From: Phymorhynchus buccinoides
Lineage: Eukaryota > Mollusca > Gastropoda > Neogastropoda > Raphitomidae
Length of the DNA: 64,000 nt
Assembly: GCA_017654935.2 (NCBI GenBank)
Contig: CM065713.1
Location: 22,081,539-22,145,538, forward strand
Direction of reading: 5' to 3'
Each line of letters starts with the position of its first letter. Positions within the stretch are counted from its first letter, which is position 1. The notes below the pieces were generated by a model. That model did not search any database. It saw nothing but the letters and a program-made list of their open reading frames with translations, and was not told where the DNA came from. Below, in pieces: positions 1 through 11,130 of this stretch. Position numbers and translations under genes: made by a program.

Positions 1-459
1 GACTACATGCTGTGTGCCTCCTCAAACACGCAAAGCGAGGGCTGGGGATCTGCCTGATGGTAGAGTAACTCCCCCTGTTTGACCGATTGAATCAGGCAAG
101 ATAACTCCACACACACACCATGAAATAACTGCTCTTAATTATTTCCGAACAATTCCTATTGTACTCAAATAAGACAACGTTTTAGTTGAAGGCTGTGACT
201 CTCAGACTAGGGGGCCTTTGCAGTGGCTCTAGTGCTTCAGTCGAAAGGGTTTCCTGGCCTTTGGGGACCTTCCTCCCCCCCAACGCCGTCTGTCCTCAAA
301 TCCCTTTGGCCGAGAAAGTGGGGATGTAGCATGGACGGGCAAGGCTTCTCCGCCGTAAACAAATTGTAGCCCAGCCCGCCGGAATAGCTGCTGCCCCCCT
401 CTCTGCTATCTGGCAGTCATTGTCGGAAACGACGGGCAGGGAATACAGTGGGGTTTTTC

Positions 460-1110
460 TCCATGATGATGATGATGATGATGATGACCGTGATGGTGAT
501 GATGATGACCGTGATGATGATGATGGTGATGATGATGGTGATGATGATGATGACCGTGATGGTGATGGTGATGATGATGATAGTAACCAACTTTCTTTCA
601 AAGTATGTGACACTGTCTGTGAAACAGCCCCTGTGATGTTGCTGATGTTGATGCTAGTGATGATGACGATGATGATGATGGTAATGATAGTAAAGGTGAT
701 GATGATAATGGTGATGATGACAATGCTGATCATGATGATGATGACGATCATGATGGTGATGATGGTGATAGTAAAGGTGATGATGATGATGATTATCATG
801 ATGGTGGTGATGATCATGATGAAGATTATGATGATTACTAGGTCATGTTGATGATGGATGAATCATGATGGTAATGATGATGAAGATGATGATGATTATT
901 AGGTCATGTTGATGATGGTAATCATGATGTCGATAATAATGATGATGACAACAACGACGATGATGATGATAATTAGGTCATGTTGATGATGGTAATAATA
1001 ATGATGATGATGATGATGATGATAATGATGACGACGACAACAAGAACGATGATGATGATGAAGAGGTAGACAATGTCGATGACAATAATAATGATGATGA
1101 TCACAACGAT
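460..1110 (+). repeat. (GAT)n microsatellite block, gene A intron
   Basis: Imperfect GAT/GAC/AAT trinucleotides run up to 20 bases before the gene A exon acceptor. The same block precedes exon 15 of gene B at 59885-60555. It creates spurious Met- or Asp-rich frames on one strand and Ile- or Ser-rich ones on the other. Confidence 0.95.
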
Positions 1111-1129
1111 GATGTTGTGTATTTTTCAG

Positions 1130-1282
1130 TCATGCTGATAGTCTGCGGTGCGTTAGTCAACGGCCCCTACGCCCTCATTACCACGGCGGTTAGTGCGGAT
1201 CTGGGCACGCAGCCAGCGTTGAAGGGCAGCAAGAAAGCTCTGGCCTCCGTCACTTCTATCATTGATGGTACCGGGAGTATCG
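1130..1282 (+). CDS. Gene A exon equivalent to exon 15
   Basis: Same acceptor (TATTTTTCAG), donor (GTAGGT) and 153-base length as 60567-60719; same encoded protein. Exons upstream of it lie before the window. Five donor-side fragments follow it (1361-2117). Confidence 0.94.
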
Positions 1283-1360
1283 GTAGGTATTTGACGCACG
1301 CATACATACACGTAAACACACACATGCATGCGCACGCACACACACACACACTCACTCACA

Positions 1361-2117
1361 CAGCCAGCGCTGAAAGGCAGCAAGAAAGCTCTGGCCTCTG
1401 TCACTTCTATCATTGATGGTACCGGGAGTATCGGTAGGTATTTGACGCACGCATACATACACATAAACACACACACACATGCATGTGCACGCACACACAC
1501 ACACACTCACACTCACTCACACACACAGCCAGCGCTGAAAGGCAGCAAGAAAGCTCTGGCCTCCGTCACTTCTATCATTGATGGTACCGGGAGTATCGGT
1601 AGGTATTTGACGCACGCATACATACACATAAACACACACACACATGCATGTGCACGCACACACACACACTCACACTCACTCACACACACAGCCAGCGCTG
1701 AAAGGCAGCAAGAAAGCTCTGGCCTCCGTCACTTCTATCATTGATGGTACCGGGAGTATCGGTAGGTATTTGACGCACGCATACATACACATAAACACAC
1801 ACACACATGCATGTGCAATACACTAAACACACACAAACACGCACACACACACACACACACTCACACTCACTCACACACACAGCCAGCGCTGAAAGGCAGC
1901 AAGAAAGCTCTGGCCTCCGTCACTTCTATCATTGATGGTACCGGGAGTATCGGTAGGTATTTGACGCACGCATACATACACATAAACACACACACACACA
2001 TGCATGTGCACGCACACACACACACTCACACTCACTCACACACACAGCCAGCGCTGAAAGGCAGCAAGAAAGCTCTGGCCTCCGTCACTTCTATCATTGA
2101 TGGTACCGGGAGTATCG
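1361..2117 (+). repeat. Five tandem donor-side fragments of the gene A exon
   Basis: 70-base fragments at 1364-1433, 1529-1598, 1692-1761, 1883-1952 and 2048-2117 repeat the last 70 exon bases plus the GTAGGT donor and about 40 intron bases, spaced 163-191 bases apart by (CA)n. Each starts CCAGCGCTG after ACACACAG, so a weak AG precedes it. Use as an exon would shift frame (70 is not a multiple of 3) and reach a TGA inside the fragment. Confidence 0.93.
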
Positions 2118-2144
2118 GTAGGTATCTGATACACGCATGCATGC

Positions 2145-2148
2145 ACCA

Positions 2149-2190
<42 letters not shown>

Positions 2191-2950
2191 CATGCACATA
2201 GAGGCACACTCACTCACACACACACACAGGCACACTCACACACACACAAACACGGCAAGGGGCACAACTGTTTCCTCTCCTCTCTCTTTCCACACGAAGG
2301 CACACTCGCACACATTTACACACATACACATACATATTTACACACACACACACACATACACATACACACATGTGCTCGCACTCTCTTACACACTGATGCT
2401 GTTGTGGGAGGTGAACAGAGGGTAATGATGATTATGATAACGATGATGATAATGAAGAAGAATGATAATAAAGAAGTGATGATGATAATGATGATGATGA
2501 TAACAATGAAGAAGATTATGATAATGATGATGATAACAATGAAGAAGATTATGATAATGATGAAGATGATGATAAACAATGAATAAGATGATGATGATAA
2601 ATAATAATGACAATGATGATGATGATAACAATGAAGAAGATTATGATAATGATGATGACAATGAAGAAGATGATAATAATGACAATGAAGATGATGATAA
2701 TGATGATAACAATGAAGAAGATGATGATGATAATGATGATGATGATAATGATAATAATGATGATGATAATGATGATGATAATGATGATGATGATGGTAAT
2801 GATTATGATGATGATAGCGATAATGAAGATGATGATAACAACGATGATGATGATAACAATGATGATGATAATGATGATGATGATGACGATAATGATGATA
2901 ATGACGATGAATGACAATGATGATGATAACGACAATGATTGACGATGATG
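2145..2950 (+). repeat. (CA)n then (GAT/GAA)n arrays, gene A intron
   Basis: 2145-2390 is CA-rich; 2424-2950 is GAT/AAT/GAA-rich and runs to within 20 bases of the acceptor at 2969. Equivalent to 62463-62580 and 62610-63515 in copy B, where the GAT part is longer and has a regular 60 to 66-base sub-repeat containing GACAGTGAAGAAGATTATG. Confidence 0.93.
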
Positions 2951-2968
2951 ATGATCTTTACGCCACAG

Positions 2969-3066
2969 GAGCAGCACTGGGCCCTCTCCTAACAGGATGG
3001 ATCTCGCCCACTGGCTGGCAGAATGTCTTCTACATGCTGATTGGCGCTAACATTTGGGCTGCAGTG
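2969..3066 (+). CDS. Gene A exon equivalent to exon 16
   Basis: Acceptor GCCACAG, donor GTAAGA, 98 bases, same protein as 63522-63619. It ends in phase 0 at WAAV and continues in frame into the terminal exon at 6459. Confidence 0.93.
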
Positions 3067-3519
3067 GTAAGATTGTTTCGTATTGTATTGTGTGTGTTTG
3101 CATGTGCTTCATTCTGTAGTTTTACGTCTGTTCACCCGCAAGTGATATTAGACCCCCCAAAAAAATAATAAAAAAATAAAACAAACGTGTGTGTAAATTA
3201 ATTAAGCTTACAACAGATAGCTATTGAAGTGAGAGTGTGTGTGAATGCGTGAATGATAGTGCTGCATCTATTATGTATGTGTGTGTGTGTGTGCAGAATG
3301 CTCATTTAATTTTTGTGTGCGTTCTCACACTTTGTGCGCTCGCGCCAATGTGTGTCTTTTTTTGTGTGTGTGTTAGTGTTAGCGGAGGATTGAGTGTGAG
3401 TGCGTTTGGTGCGTGTGTGTTGACGTGTTTGTGTGTGCGTGCGTGCATATGTGTGTGTGTGTGTGCGTGTGTGTGTTGTTCATTGTTGTTGCATGTTTTT
3501 GTTGTTCATGTAAAATATA

Positions 3520-3605
3520 TTATTTTTGTGAAGCGCCTAGAGCCCCCACGGGAGATTAGGCGCTATAGAAATGATCATCATTATTATTATTATTGCATCG
3601 TTTCA
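3520..3605 (+). repeat. LINE-like 3' tail with (ATT)n
   Basis: GAAGCGCCTAGAGCCCC, then GGCGCTATAGAAATG and an ATT microsatellite. Related tails occur at 25840-25895, 46110-46180, 51320-51385, 51825-51895, 53975-54030 and 55430-55505; in two of these the tail follows recognisable LINE reverse transcriptase coding sequence, which identifies the family as a LINE 3' end. Confidence 0.7.
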
Positions 3606-3793
3606 TTTTGTATTGTAATTATATGGCAATTAAAAAAAGACCTGGCCAGACCACGTCTCTGTGGCCCAGAAGCTCTTCGGAAGCCTGGAGGACCTGCAAC
3701 ATGCGGCCGGTGTCACGATAAATAAGTAGTCGTATGAAATATTTACCTCTGCGCATGCGCATTAGAACAGTTACTTATCTCACGTGATTACTA

Positions 3794-3829
3794 CTAACCC
3801 TAACCCCTAACCCTAACCCTATCCCTAAC
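3794..3829 (+). repeat. Interstitial telomere-like CCCTAA tract
   Basis: About six imperfect CCCTAA units (CTAACCCTAACC, CCTAACCCTAACC, CCTATCCCTAAC). TTAGGG is the usual metazoan telomere unit. It is too short to be a chromosome end and lies inside the last intron of gene A. Confidence 0.85.
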
Positions 3830-4049
3830 GAAGTTGAAACAACGGAAAGAACCAAGAAATAGAGCAGGAGGGTGTAAATCTACATATTTGCAGAGAAATC
3901 GATGTACAAAGCCATGCACTTAGTTTCGTAATGATTCACAATGGCGGACAAACAAACGATTCTGATTGGCTACGCGGCGGTAAAAATCTCATAGAGGTAA
4001 AAATACACTGCTACACCGGCCATATACAGGTGGAACGACTTGAATGAGT

Positions 4050-4802
4050 TAATAGGACAATGTGTCCTGACTCAGCATTATCAATAGGACAAATGTCCCG
4101 AACTTGCTGTTTTACACAGTGATGCAATAGGACAATGTGTCCTGACTCAGCATTATCAATAGGACAAATGTCCCGAACTTGCTGTTTTACACAGTGATGC
4201 AATAGGACAATGTGTCCTGGCTCAGCATTATCAATAGGACAAATGTCCCGAACTTGCTGTTTTACACAGTGATGCAATGGGACAATGTGTCCTGACTCAG
4301 CATTACCAATAGGACAAATGTCCTGAACTTGCTGTTTTACACAGTGATGCAATAGGACAATGTGTCCTGAATCAGCATTATCAATAGGACAAATGTCCCG
4401 AACTTGCTGTTTTACACAGTGATGCAATGGGACAATGTGTCCTGACTCAGCATTATCAATAGGACAAATGTCCTGAACTTGCTGTTTTACACAGTGATGC
4501 AATAGGACAATGTGTCCTGAATCAGCATTATCAATAGGACAAATGTCCCGAACTTGCTGTTTTACACAGTGATGCAATAGGACAATGTGTCCTGAATCAG
4601 CATTATCAATAGGACAAATGTCCTGAACTTGCTGTTTTACACAGTGATGCAATAGGACAATGTGTCCTGACTCAGCATTATCAATAGGACAAATGTCCTG
4701 AAGGTTGCTGTTTTACACAGTGATGCAATAGGACAATGTGTCCTGACTCAGCATTATCAATAGGACAAATGTCCTGAACTTGCTGTTTTACACAGTGATG
4801 TA
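4050..4802 (+). repeat. 75-bp minisatellite, about 10 units
   Basis: Unit begins AATAGGACAATGTGTCCTGA and contains CAGCATTATCAATAGG, ATGTCCCGAACTTGCTG and TTTTACACAGTGATGC. Because 75 is a multiple of 3, the minus strand stays open for 213 codons of a 25-residue repeat; I read this as a by-product. Each unit holds two short palindromes, GGACAATGTGTCC and GGACAAATGTCC. Confidence 0.95.
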
Positions 4803-5044
4803 ATAGGACAGCTCTCCCGTCAGGGCTCAGGACAATAGGACAGTTGTAAAATTTCATAGGTCAATGTCTGGAAAATGACAGAAATGTGCATCACTGTTTC
4901 ATATCAAATTACGTTATTTATTTGATGATTTTGCATCAGTGTGTTGTCGTGTGTATGTTTATCTTTGCACTGCCTAGAAGGGGGGGGGAGAGGAGTGTGT
5001 GTGAGTATGTGTCGTGGGATACTTGTGTATGCGAGTGCGCGTTT

Positions 5045-5425
5045 GGGGGTGAGTGGGTCTTTTGTAGTTTAAATAGTTCCCCCCATGTGTTTTCTGTGTG
5101 TTTGATTAAACGTGTGTGTGGAGTATGTGTGTGTGTCTGCAAGAAGTTCTGTGCTTGTAACTGTCCTCTAATCTGTCACTCTCTTTGACTTTGAACTTTA
5201 AAAAGCGCTTTGCTTACTGTCATTCTACTATCTTTCTGCGCTTTACCGGTCCATTCTCCTGCCTTTTTTCAAGAAACACTTTCAAAAAGATTTCCTTCAG
5301 CCGAAGTCGGACATGCTGGGCCTAACTAATTATTTCTTAGTTAGGCGCATAACCGCAGCATGACGCATCTGCGCTCATAATGGACAGGAAATTGTCTGAG
5401 TGATCGAAGAAGAAGATCTTTTCAT
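5045..5425 (+). mobile_element. F3 dispersed element (SINE-like, GAAGAA tail)
   Basis: Shares AGTTCTGTGCTTGTAAC, TCTAATCTGTCACTCTC, CCAGCCGAAGTCGG-like sequence, AGTTAGGCGCATAAC and a tail GATCGAAGAAGAAG with copies at 9625-9915, 17948-18150, 28915-29260, 38510-38810, 41698-41860, 47140-47460, 52340-52580 and 58840-59150. This copy carries an internal GT-rich insertion. No coding capacity; the class is uncertain. Confidence 0.75.
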
Positions 5426-6202
5426 AATTGTCGTTTTACAGCTTTGTTAGATGACAGCAGCTTGTCTTGATAGATCAACGGGTTAAGTCTGACGACGCAT
5501 TGAAGTTTAACCAATTTTGAGTTCACGTCTCTATGTCTTGCTCACAATGATATATATATCGTCGCTGTCGGAGTGTCCAATGCTAACCATGTACCTACAC
5601 AATCAGTGATTTTACAGGAGCATCAAAAGACATGTCGTCATCTGCTACAGTGTCAATTCCCCATTTGATATACGCTTGACTCTTCTTCTTTACCGATGAG
5701 TAAACATGTGACATTAATGAATGAGAGTAGCGAGGGGAAGAAGAAAAAAAAAAGAAAAAAATGGAAAACAAGAAAACAAACAAAAGGGGGGGGGGGGAAG
5801 GAAAAAAAAAAAGAAGAAGTAAACATGTGACAATAAAAGTTGCATTAACACCCAACATTTTCATAATAATTCAGTTGCACGATTAGTGCATTGTTGTCAC
5901 AATGGGAGATACGACAGCTGCCAGCACTTACACGATTAGCGCGACAGTTACATGCTTATCGCGTCAAAAACAGCGACAACCAGCCACATACACGATGATT
6001 TCCGCTGTATCATGTGACAAATTTGAGCATTTTCATTGGTCGCAGACACAAGATATTTATAGAAGACCCGTGTGAGGTCACTGGAAGGAGTTTCAGTAAA
6101 AAATCTATTTTTGTCAAATTTTGTAGATACACGGTTAGCGTCGGACAGCGACGATATAATCTCTTTACCCAGACATTGACCAGCGTTTCAATTTTATACT
6201 TA

Positions 6203-6403
6203 TTGTGGCGGTACCATAGCCAATGAGGTTTAACCGAAGCGTGGTTACTGCTACACCTATCTGTATTGTTAAAAAATCGAGACTTTACTGGTGTTGCACT
6301 GCCTCCGGGCATTGCCTCCAGTATTGTTCCCACCATCTTTGTATCTACAAAATGTCCCATATGTGTCTGTTCCAGACGAGAGAGGACGTAAAACACCATT
6401 TTT
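6203..6403 (+). mobile_element. F2 dispersed element, about 200 bp
   Basis: Starts GGCGGTACCATAGCC, contains ACTTTACTGGTGTTGCAC, GCCTCCGGGCATTGC and ends GAGGACGTAAAACACCA. At least nine copies in the window: 15340-15535, 23752-23876, 24262-24472, 29960-30095 (-), 31770-31965 (-), 42288-42500 (-), 42533-42690 (-), 52765-52905 (-), and a scrap at 22975. It is short, non-coding and found nested in other repeats, so mobile; class not resolved. Confidence 0.8.
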
Positions 6404-6458
6404 CTTTCATTGACCAGCGTTTGTGTTCACCTGTTGTTGGTTTGTCTTTGTCTTTCAG

Positions 6459-6578
6459 CTTTTGTCTCGGGTCCTGGGTAAAGAAATGGTCAAGATGTGC
6501 TGCCGTCGCACACCCCTCCACGAAAACACTGAGGACGCCGTAGCTGTGACACGAAGCGCTATTGAGCGCGAAGTGTAG
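6459..6578 (+). CDS. Gene A terminal coding exon with stop
   Basis: Acceptor GTCTTTCAG after a long pyrimidine tract; 40 codons ending TAG at 6576-6578. It opens LLSRVLGKEM directly after WAAV of the preceding exon, equivalent to LLCRLVYKEI after helix 12 in SLC37A2, then a short basic and acidic tail (MCCRRTPLHENTEDAVAV, ending IEREV). The tail has no KKXX signal, as in SLC37A1/A2 and unlike SLC37A4. An F2 repeat ends about 55 bases before the acceptor. No convincing poly(A) signal is seen nearby. Confidence 0.88.
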   Translation, partial: LLSRVLGKEMVKMCCRRTPLHENTEDAVAVTRSAIEREV

Positions 6579-6639
6579 AGAAGAACGCTCAAGTCTGCGA
6601 TAGTTTTGGGAAGTGCGCCAATAGTTTTCGGGACTTCGA

Positions 6640-6735
6640 TGCGGTACAGTAGAACCTTCCGTATAAGACCTCCCATTATAAGACTCCCTCCCGCATAAGA
6701 CCTACTTCTCTGAGACTTTGTAAGTATCAACTCAT
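6640..6735 (+). mobile_element. F5 pogo-like MITE fragment
   Basis: CAGTAGAACCTTCCGTATAA then ATAAGACTCCCTCCCGCATA, the left end of the F5 family defined at 10522 and 40024. It lies within 160 bases after the gene A stop codon, in presumed 3' UTR. Confidence 0.7.
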
Positions 6736-7004
6736 TCGCATCGCAACGATTTTGAATTATCAACACACAAAAATTGCAAATCACTCCAGCCATACACACA
6801 AACAAAACATACATAAACAAAAAGGAGAAATGAAAGAAGATTACGGGTTTTTTACTTCAGGTTTAGACATAGGGAAGTGGTAGAGATCAGAATTTTTTTT
6901 ATATAGAGACTTTATACAGAAAAACCTCTCCACAGTGTGTGTGTGTAGGTTGTTTTTTTACACTTTGAAACTGCGTATGATTCCACTCTAGTTGGTTGGT
7001 TGGT

Positions 7005-7165
7005 TGGCTTACCCTGGCTAGAAGACTCCAGGGATCATCCCAACAGCGAGAAGCACTTGAACACTAAGGTACAAATGTATCAGCTAGGGATGAGAACATT
7101 ACGTGTGTGACCGTTTTTGATTACCCCGCCATGTGGGCAGCCACACTCAGTCTTCGGGGGAATTC
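7005..7165 (+). mobile_element. F4 dispersed element
   Basis: GACTCCAGGGATCATCCC, GCACTTGAACACTAAGGT, TGAGAACATTACGTGTG and GGGCAGCCACACTC are shared with 33950-34105, 37548-37865, 52660-53000 and reverse fragments at 21945-22010 and 47625-47690. No coding capacity. Confidence 0.75.
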
Positions 7166-7649
7166 CACTCTAGTGATTATATTCTGCTCCTAGCAAAATC
7201 AGAAGGAAAAAAACCACAGCACCAAATCTTGTTGAGTGTGGAAAAAAAATGATAGTTTTTTGGGGGTGGGTTTTTGGGGGGCAAAATGAGAAGCAACCAG
7301 GAATGCTATCACATTCTTTTCTAGTTTATTGGAGCACAAAAATGTGAGCAAAGCACTTTTCTTTTTTTCTTTTTTTTCTTTTTTTGGGTGGTACCTCCGC
7401 CAATACCATAATTATTTTGCTTGTCATTTGTAATACCTACTTTGCCATGTTAGTTTGCTTGACTACTACTGCATGTCAACGGTTTTGACAGCAGAGATTG
7501 TTGTTTCTTTGGACGATAAGGCCATACTTTTTTTTTCCCCCAGACTGAGACCTCTGCGCATTATAATATGACTAACAATTTAGTAACAAATTATAACCTC
7601 CCCCCCCCCCCACTCTCTGCCAATACCATATTTAGCATGTCATTTGTAA

Positions 7650-8196
7650 TACAGACAAACCTCTATTTTAAGACTTCCAAAATGTCCGGAAAAATCGGTC
7701 GTAAATTGGAGGGGTTGTATGACGGAGGTTTTCACTGTAGAAAGAAAAAGTTCAGCACAGTTCATACTCTCTTCTTCATGCACACATACAATGACATATT
7801 AAAACTGGATTTGGGTCTTTCCAACTCCATAGGATTGTGCAATCGATGTATTACAGTTTCACTTCGCCGACTTCTGTTAATCACCTCCACTCTCGTCCAA
7901 AGTCAGTGGTTTTCTTTTTCAAAGTCAGTGGTTTTCGTGCTTTTCCTACGCTTTCCGCCATCTTTTCTACAACAAGGGAAGCGACTCCGCTTTCAGGCCC
8001 TTGACCGTGGTTGTTTCCCTTTGCTCGAAGTCTATGCAGACGACAACAACGGTCGTAAAAACCAACAAAATGGCGGTCGTAAGTCGCGTTTAAGAGAGGT
8101 CGTTTACATAGTAAAATGCATCTGTGCCAACAAATCCGGTCTCAAATGAGAGGTGGTCGCTTAACAGAGGGTCGTAAAATAGGGGTTTGTCTGTAC
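7650..8196 (+). mobile_element. MITE with pogo-type TIRs
   Basis: Left end TACAGACAAACCTCTATTTT and right end, read on the other strand, TACAGACAAACCCCTATTTT: inverted termini ending in TA, as in the pogo/Tc1-mariner group. The interior has an open frame of about 190 codons with no motif I recognise; it shows no transposase feature and I treat it as chance. Confidence 0.75.
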
Positions 8197-8900
8197 TGGG
8201 TGTCAACGGTTTTCACAGCATAGATATTAGCGTGTCATTTGTAATGCTTTGCTTCAACATTTGTCTGTTTGTTAGTACTGGGTGTCAACGGTTTTCACAG
8301 CATAGATATTAGCGAGTCATTTGTAATGCTTTGCCTACAAACATTTTTGCTCATAAGGCAAATAATTCGACGGCAGAAAAGAGTTAATCAGACTGCTCTT
8401 CCTGTCATCAAGTTATCTTTCCTTACGGGAGAAAAAGGTTAAATTTACCTTTTTTTTAATGTCTTGTAAATACTGTCATTCTTTTTTTCTTTTTTAAGCT
8501 TGAAACCATTGTCTCTTAAAACGCTGTGCAATTGTGTATTGGTGCTTTTAAAATACTTTGTTAATGCAAACTAATTGCTTTTTTTAATGTTCCTATTTCG
8601 CTATAGTACCTTACCGTTTGAAACTAAATTATTTGTATTGCTTCACGGTTTTCATTTATTGCAAAAAACACAAAAATTATATTGCAATTCTGAATTCATG
8701 TTTGGAACAGTGTTTCTTAACATTATGCAATCTTAAAATGAAATAAGCATTCTGCCATGTTTTTAAACACTTAAAAAATATATTGTATATATTTTGAACA
8801 TAGAAGCGTTTTATATGAAAAAATACCCATAGGTTTGTTTTTTATGTGCATAATGTGCACTGGCCAGACTTGCTTTAAGTCCCTATCTGAAGGGGAAGGG
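8196..8900. other. Short direct repeat, then AT-rich unique DNA
   Basis: CTGGGTGTCAACGGTTTTC and the following 40 bases occur twice (8216 and 8279). From about 8340 to 8900 I see only AT-rich single-copy sequence with no open frame. It could be 3' UTR of gene A or intergenic. Confidence 0.5.
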
Positions 8901-9009
8901 TACTATAATCATTTGTATCTTTTTTTTATCGCTTTTGCCTGTCCATGCAATAGTTCATGAACCATTGTACAGAATTGCTTAAAATTGTGTAGTTTGGTAT
9001 TTATATGTT

Positions 9010-9215
9010 GGCCTCTGCAACTAGGGTTATTAATGCCCTTGACAGTGAGAGTGAATCCCTTGTTGGTCAGTATGCTGAAAAGGGCATTCACTCTTGCAAA
9101 AAGGCAGCCATTTAGTGGCCTCAAATAGGGTTATTGGCGAGAGTTATACCCTTGTTTGGTCAGTGCTCAACCATCTTCCCCCACCCACCAAGGGCATTCA
9201 CTCTTGCAAAAGGTG
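9010..9215 (+). repeat. F11 dispersed repeat
   Basis: CTGCAACTAGGGTTATTAA, AAGGGCATTCACTCTTGC and TCAAATAGGGTTATTGGCG recur at 34355-34505, where the element abuts the first partial exon 2 copy. An internal partial repeat (AAGGGCATTCACTCTTGC again at 9190) suggests a local duplication. Confidence 0.75.
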
Positions 9216-9624
9216 TTCTTTGCAGTAGCCAATACTCGAAGCTAATGTGTTGTGTTGAATAAGTTTAGTTGCAGAGAGCTTGTTGCTTTGTTTGGTGTCT
9301 TAAATATGATGTTTATTTTAGTTGTGTGTGTGTGTGTGTGTGTGCGTGCTTGCGTGTGTATGTATGTGCTTGGTATAATCCGATCTATGCATATATGTCT
9401 TCTTCTTTTTTGTTGGTCGACCCATCTTATGCGGCCGGCGTTGCTCCCACGCCATTCACTCCGAGTCGCAACTCGGGCAAAATCCTCAATGTCGCCCCTA
9501 AGGGAAGACAATCTGATGACTGAAAGAGCAGCGCGTTTCTCTCTTTTCTGTCATCAAATGATCTCCCCTTATGGGCGAAATTGTGGATGTGACCCCAACT
9601 CGCGGACACAGCCTGGTTTGTCAG

Positions 9625-9915
9625 TTGTTATCTTCTTCTTCGATCGCTCAAGACAGTTTCCTGTCAATTTTGAGCGTAGAATCGTCATGCTGCCATTACG
9701 CGCCTAACTAAGAAATAGGCCCAGCAAGTCCAACTTCGGCTGGAGGAAATGGTTTTTTAAAGTGTTTCGTGAAAAAAGGCAGGAGAATGGAACCCGATAA
9801 GGCAGAAAGATAGTAGATGACAGTAAGCAAAGGGGAAAAGGCAGAGTCAAAGAGTGACAGATTAGAGGATGTTACGAGCACAGAACTTCCAGAAGGTGGG
9901 GGAACTATTTATGCC
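9625..9915 (-). mobile_element. F3 dispersed element, reverse copy
   Basis: TCTTCTTCTTCGATCGCTC opens the copy (reverse of the GAAGAA tail), followed by CGCGCCTAACTAAGAAAT and GCAGAAAGATAGTAGATGAC. Its C-rich head appears detached at 10340-10382, separated by about 400 bases including a LINE-like 3' end. Confidence 0.75.
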
Positions 9916-10239
9916 GTAATTATCTTTTGCATCCCCCATCATCCTCATGTCTATTTCATATTCTGAATGTAGATGTAATTTTTTTCTCTCTTTTTTTTCT
10001 TCTCTTTTTCCATTTTATTCATATATCTTATTGTTTATATTCTGTGTTTTGTGTATTTCACAAAGTTTGGATTGATCTTTTTTCTTATTTTCATTGGTTT
10101 CCTGATGTATATTTCACGAAGGATTTGAAATGTACCTATCTTTATCAATGTTTTCTTTGATAATGTTTAGATTAACCTGTTTAGTCTTGTACTTGCTAGC
10201 CGCCATTAAAAAAATCATGCATAGTACGTTGGCACAGTA

Positions 10240-11130
10240 TAAGCTTATAAGCTTTAAGCTTCTTGTTGCCGTTATGCTTGCTTAACATGTGTGTAATGTA
10301 CGTTTTGATAAATAAAAAAACCATTTAAACCAACTGTTTATGCAAAAGACCCCCCAGTATCCCCTCGGGGGGGGGGGGGGAGTCAGTTGTTATTATGCGC
10401 CGTAAGTATGTTCGGCGATACTGTTCAACGTGCTGAATATGAATGGCGTGTTTCTTGAGATTGTGTAGTTATGCAGCGCGATTAGAACGCATGGTGCTGA
10501 TTGGTTATGTATTTTGTATAGATACAGTGGAACCTCCTTTAAAAGACCTTCAAAAATCATCATAAATGAGGTCTTATAAGGGAGGAGTCTTATAAGGGGG
10601 GTTATTTTAATACTTACAAAGAAGGGCAATGTATCAGAGAAGTAGGTCTTATAAGGGAGGGAGTCTTATAAGGGGGGTGATTTTAACACTTACAAAGAAG
10701 GGCAATGTCTCAGAGAAGTAGGTCTTATAAGGGAGGGAGTCTTATAAGGGGGGTGATTTTAATACTTACAAAGAAGGGCAATGTCTCAGAGAAGTAGGTC
10801 TTATCTTATAAGGGGGGTAATTTTAACTGTTACAAATAAGGGCAATGTCTCAGAGAAGTAGGTCTTATAAGGGAGGAGTCTTATAAGGGGGGTGATTTTA
10901 ACACTTACAAAGAAAGGCAATGTCTCAGAGAAGTAGGTCTTATATGGGAGGGAGTCTTATAATGGGCGGTCCTTAAGGGAGGTTCCACTGTATCTTTTAG
11001 TAGTTGTGATAGCATTTTTTGTAGAATTGTAGTTGGTTTAAACAACTTTATTTACACAATTTGATGCAAATACAAAAATATCTCAGCGCAAGAGCACAAC
11101 AAGCTAAAGCTTATGGGCGTACTCAACACA
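10240..11130. repeat. LINE-like 3' ends flanking an F5 array
   Basis: 10240-10330 ends GATAAATAAAAAAACC, and the reverse strand of 11040-11130 carries a related end with AAATAAAGTTGTTTAAACC. A further relative lies reversed at 26930-27050. The AATAAA at 10311 therefore probably belongs to a retroelement and not to gene A. Confidence 0.5.
10522..10993 (+). mobile_element. F5 pogo-like MITE with internally amplified 76-bp unit
   Basis: Left terminus ACAGTGGAACCTCCTTTAAA and right terminus GGAGGTTCCACTGTA are inverted and TA-flanked (pogo/Tigger style). Between them about five units of GGTCTTATAAGGGAGGGAG, TTTTAACACTTACAAAGAAG and GGCAATGTCTCAGAGAAG repeat in tandem. Other copies: 28207-28720 (-), 29812-30135, 40024-40414, 57190-57945. 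Confidence 0.85.

Larger units (their letters stand above)
1..3480 (+). repeat. Direct duplication, copy A (partner 59435-64000)
   Basis: From base 1 the sequence follows 59435 onward almost base for base: about 330 bases of intron with essentially only a two-base indel (GAGAAAG against GAGAGAAG), then the same (GAT)n block, exon, partial-exon array, (CA)n, (GAT)n, exon and GT-rich tail. Differences are array lengths (five against eight partial exons) and one insertion in copy B near 62222-62462. Copy A is cut by the window start and copy B by the window end, so the true length is unknown. Confidence 0.95.

Noticed and set aside
4011..4652. 213-codon minus-strand frame of 25-residue repeats
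   Set aside because: 75-bp tandem DNA gives an open frame automatically; stop-free only because the unit is a multiple of three.
4050..4802. CRISPR-like regular spacing
   Set aside because: Whole 75-base unit is repeated, with no unique spacers, in an animal genome with spliced genes.
7568..8149. 193-codon frame as a gene
   Set aside because: Lies inside a MITE bounded by TACAGACAAACC inverted ends; no transposase motif or coding bias.
10311..10316. AATAAA as the gene A poly(A) signal
   Set aside because: 3.7 kb past the stop and within a segment resembling a retroelement 3' end found elsewhere in the window.
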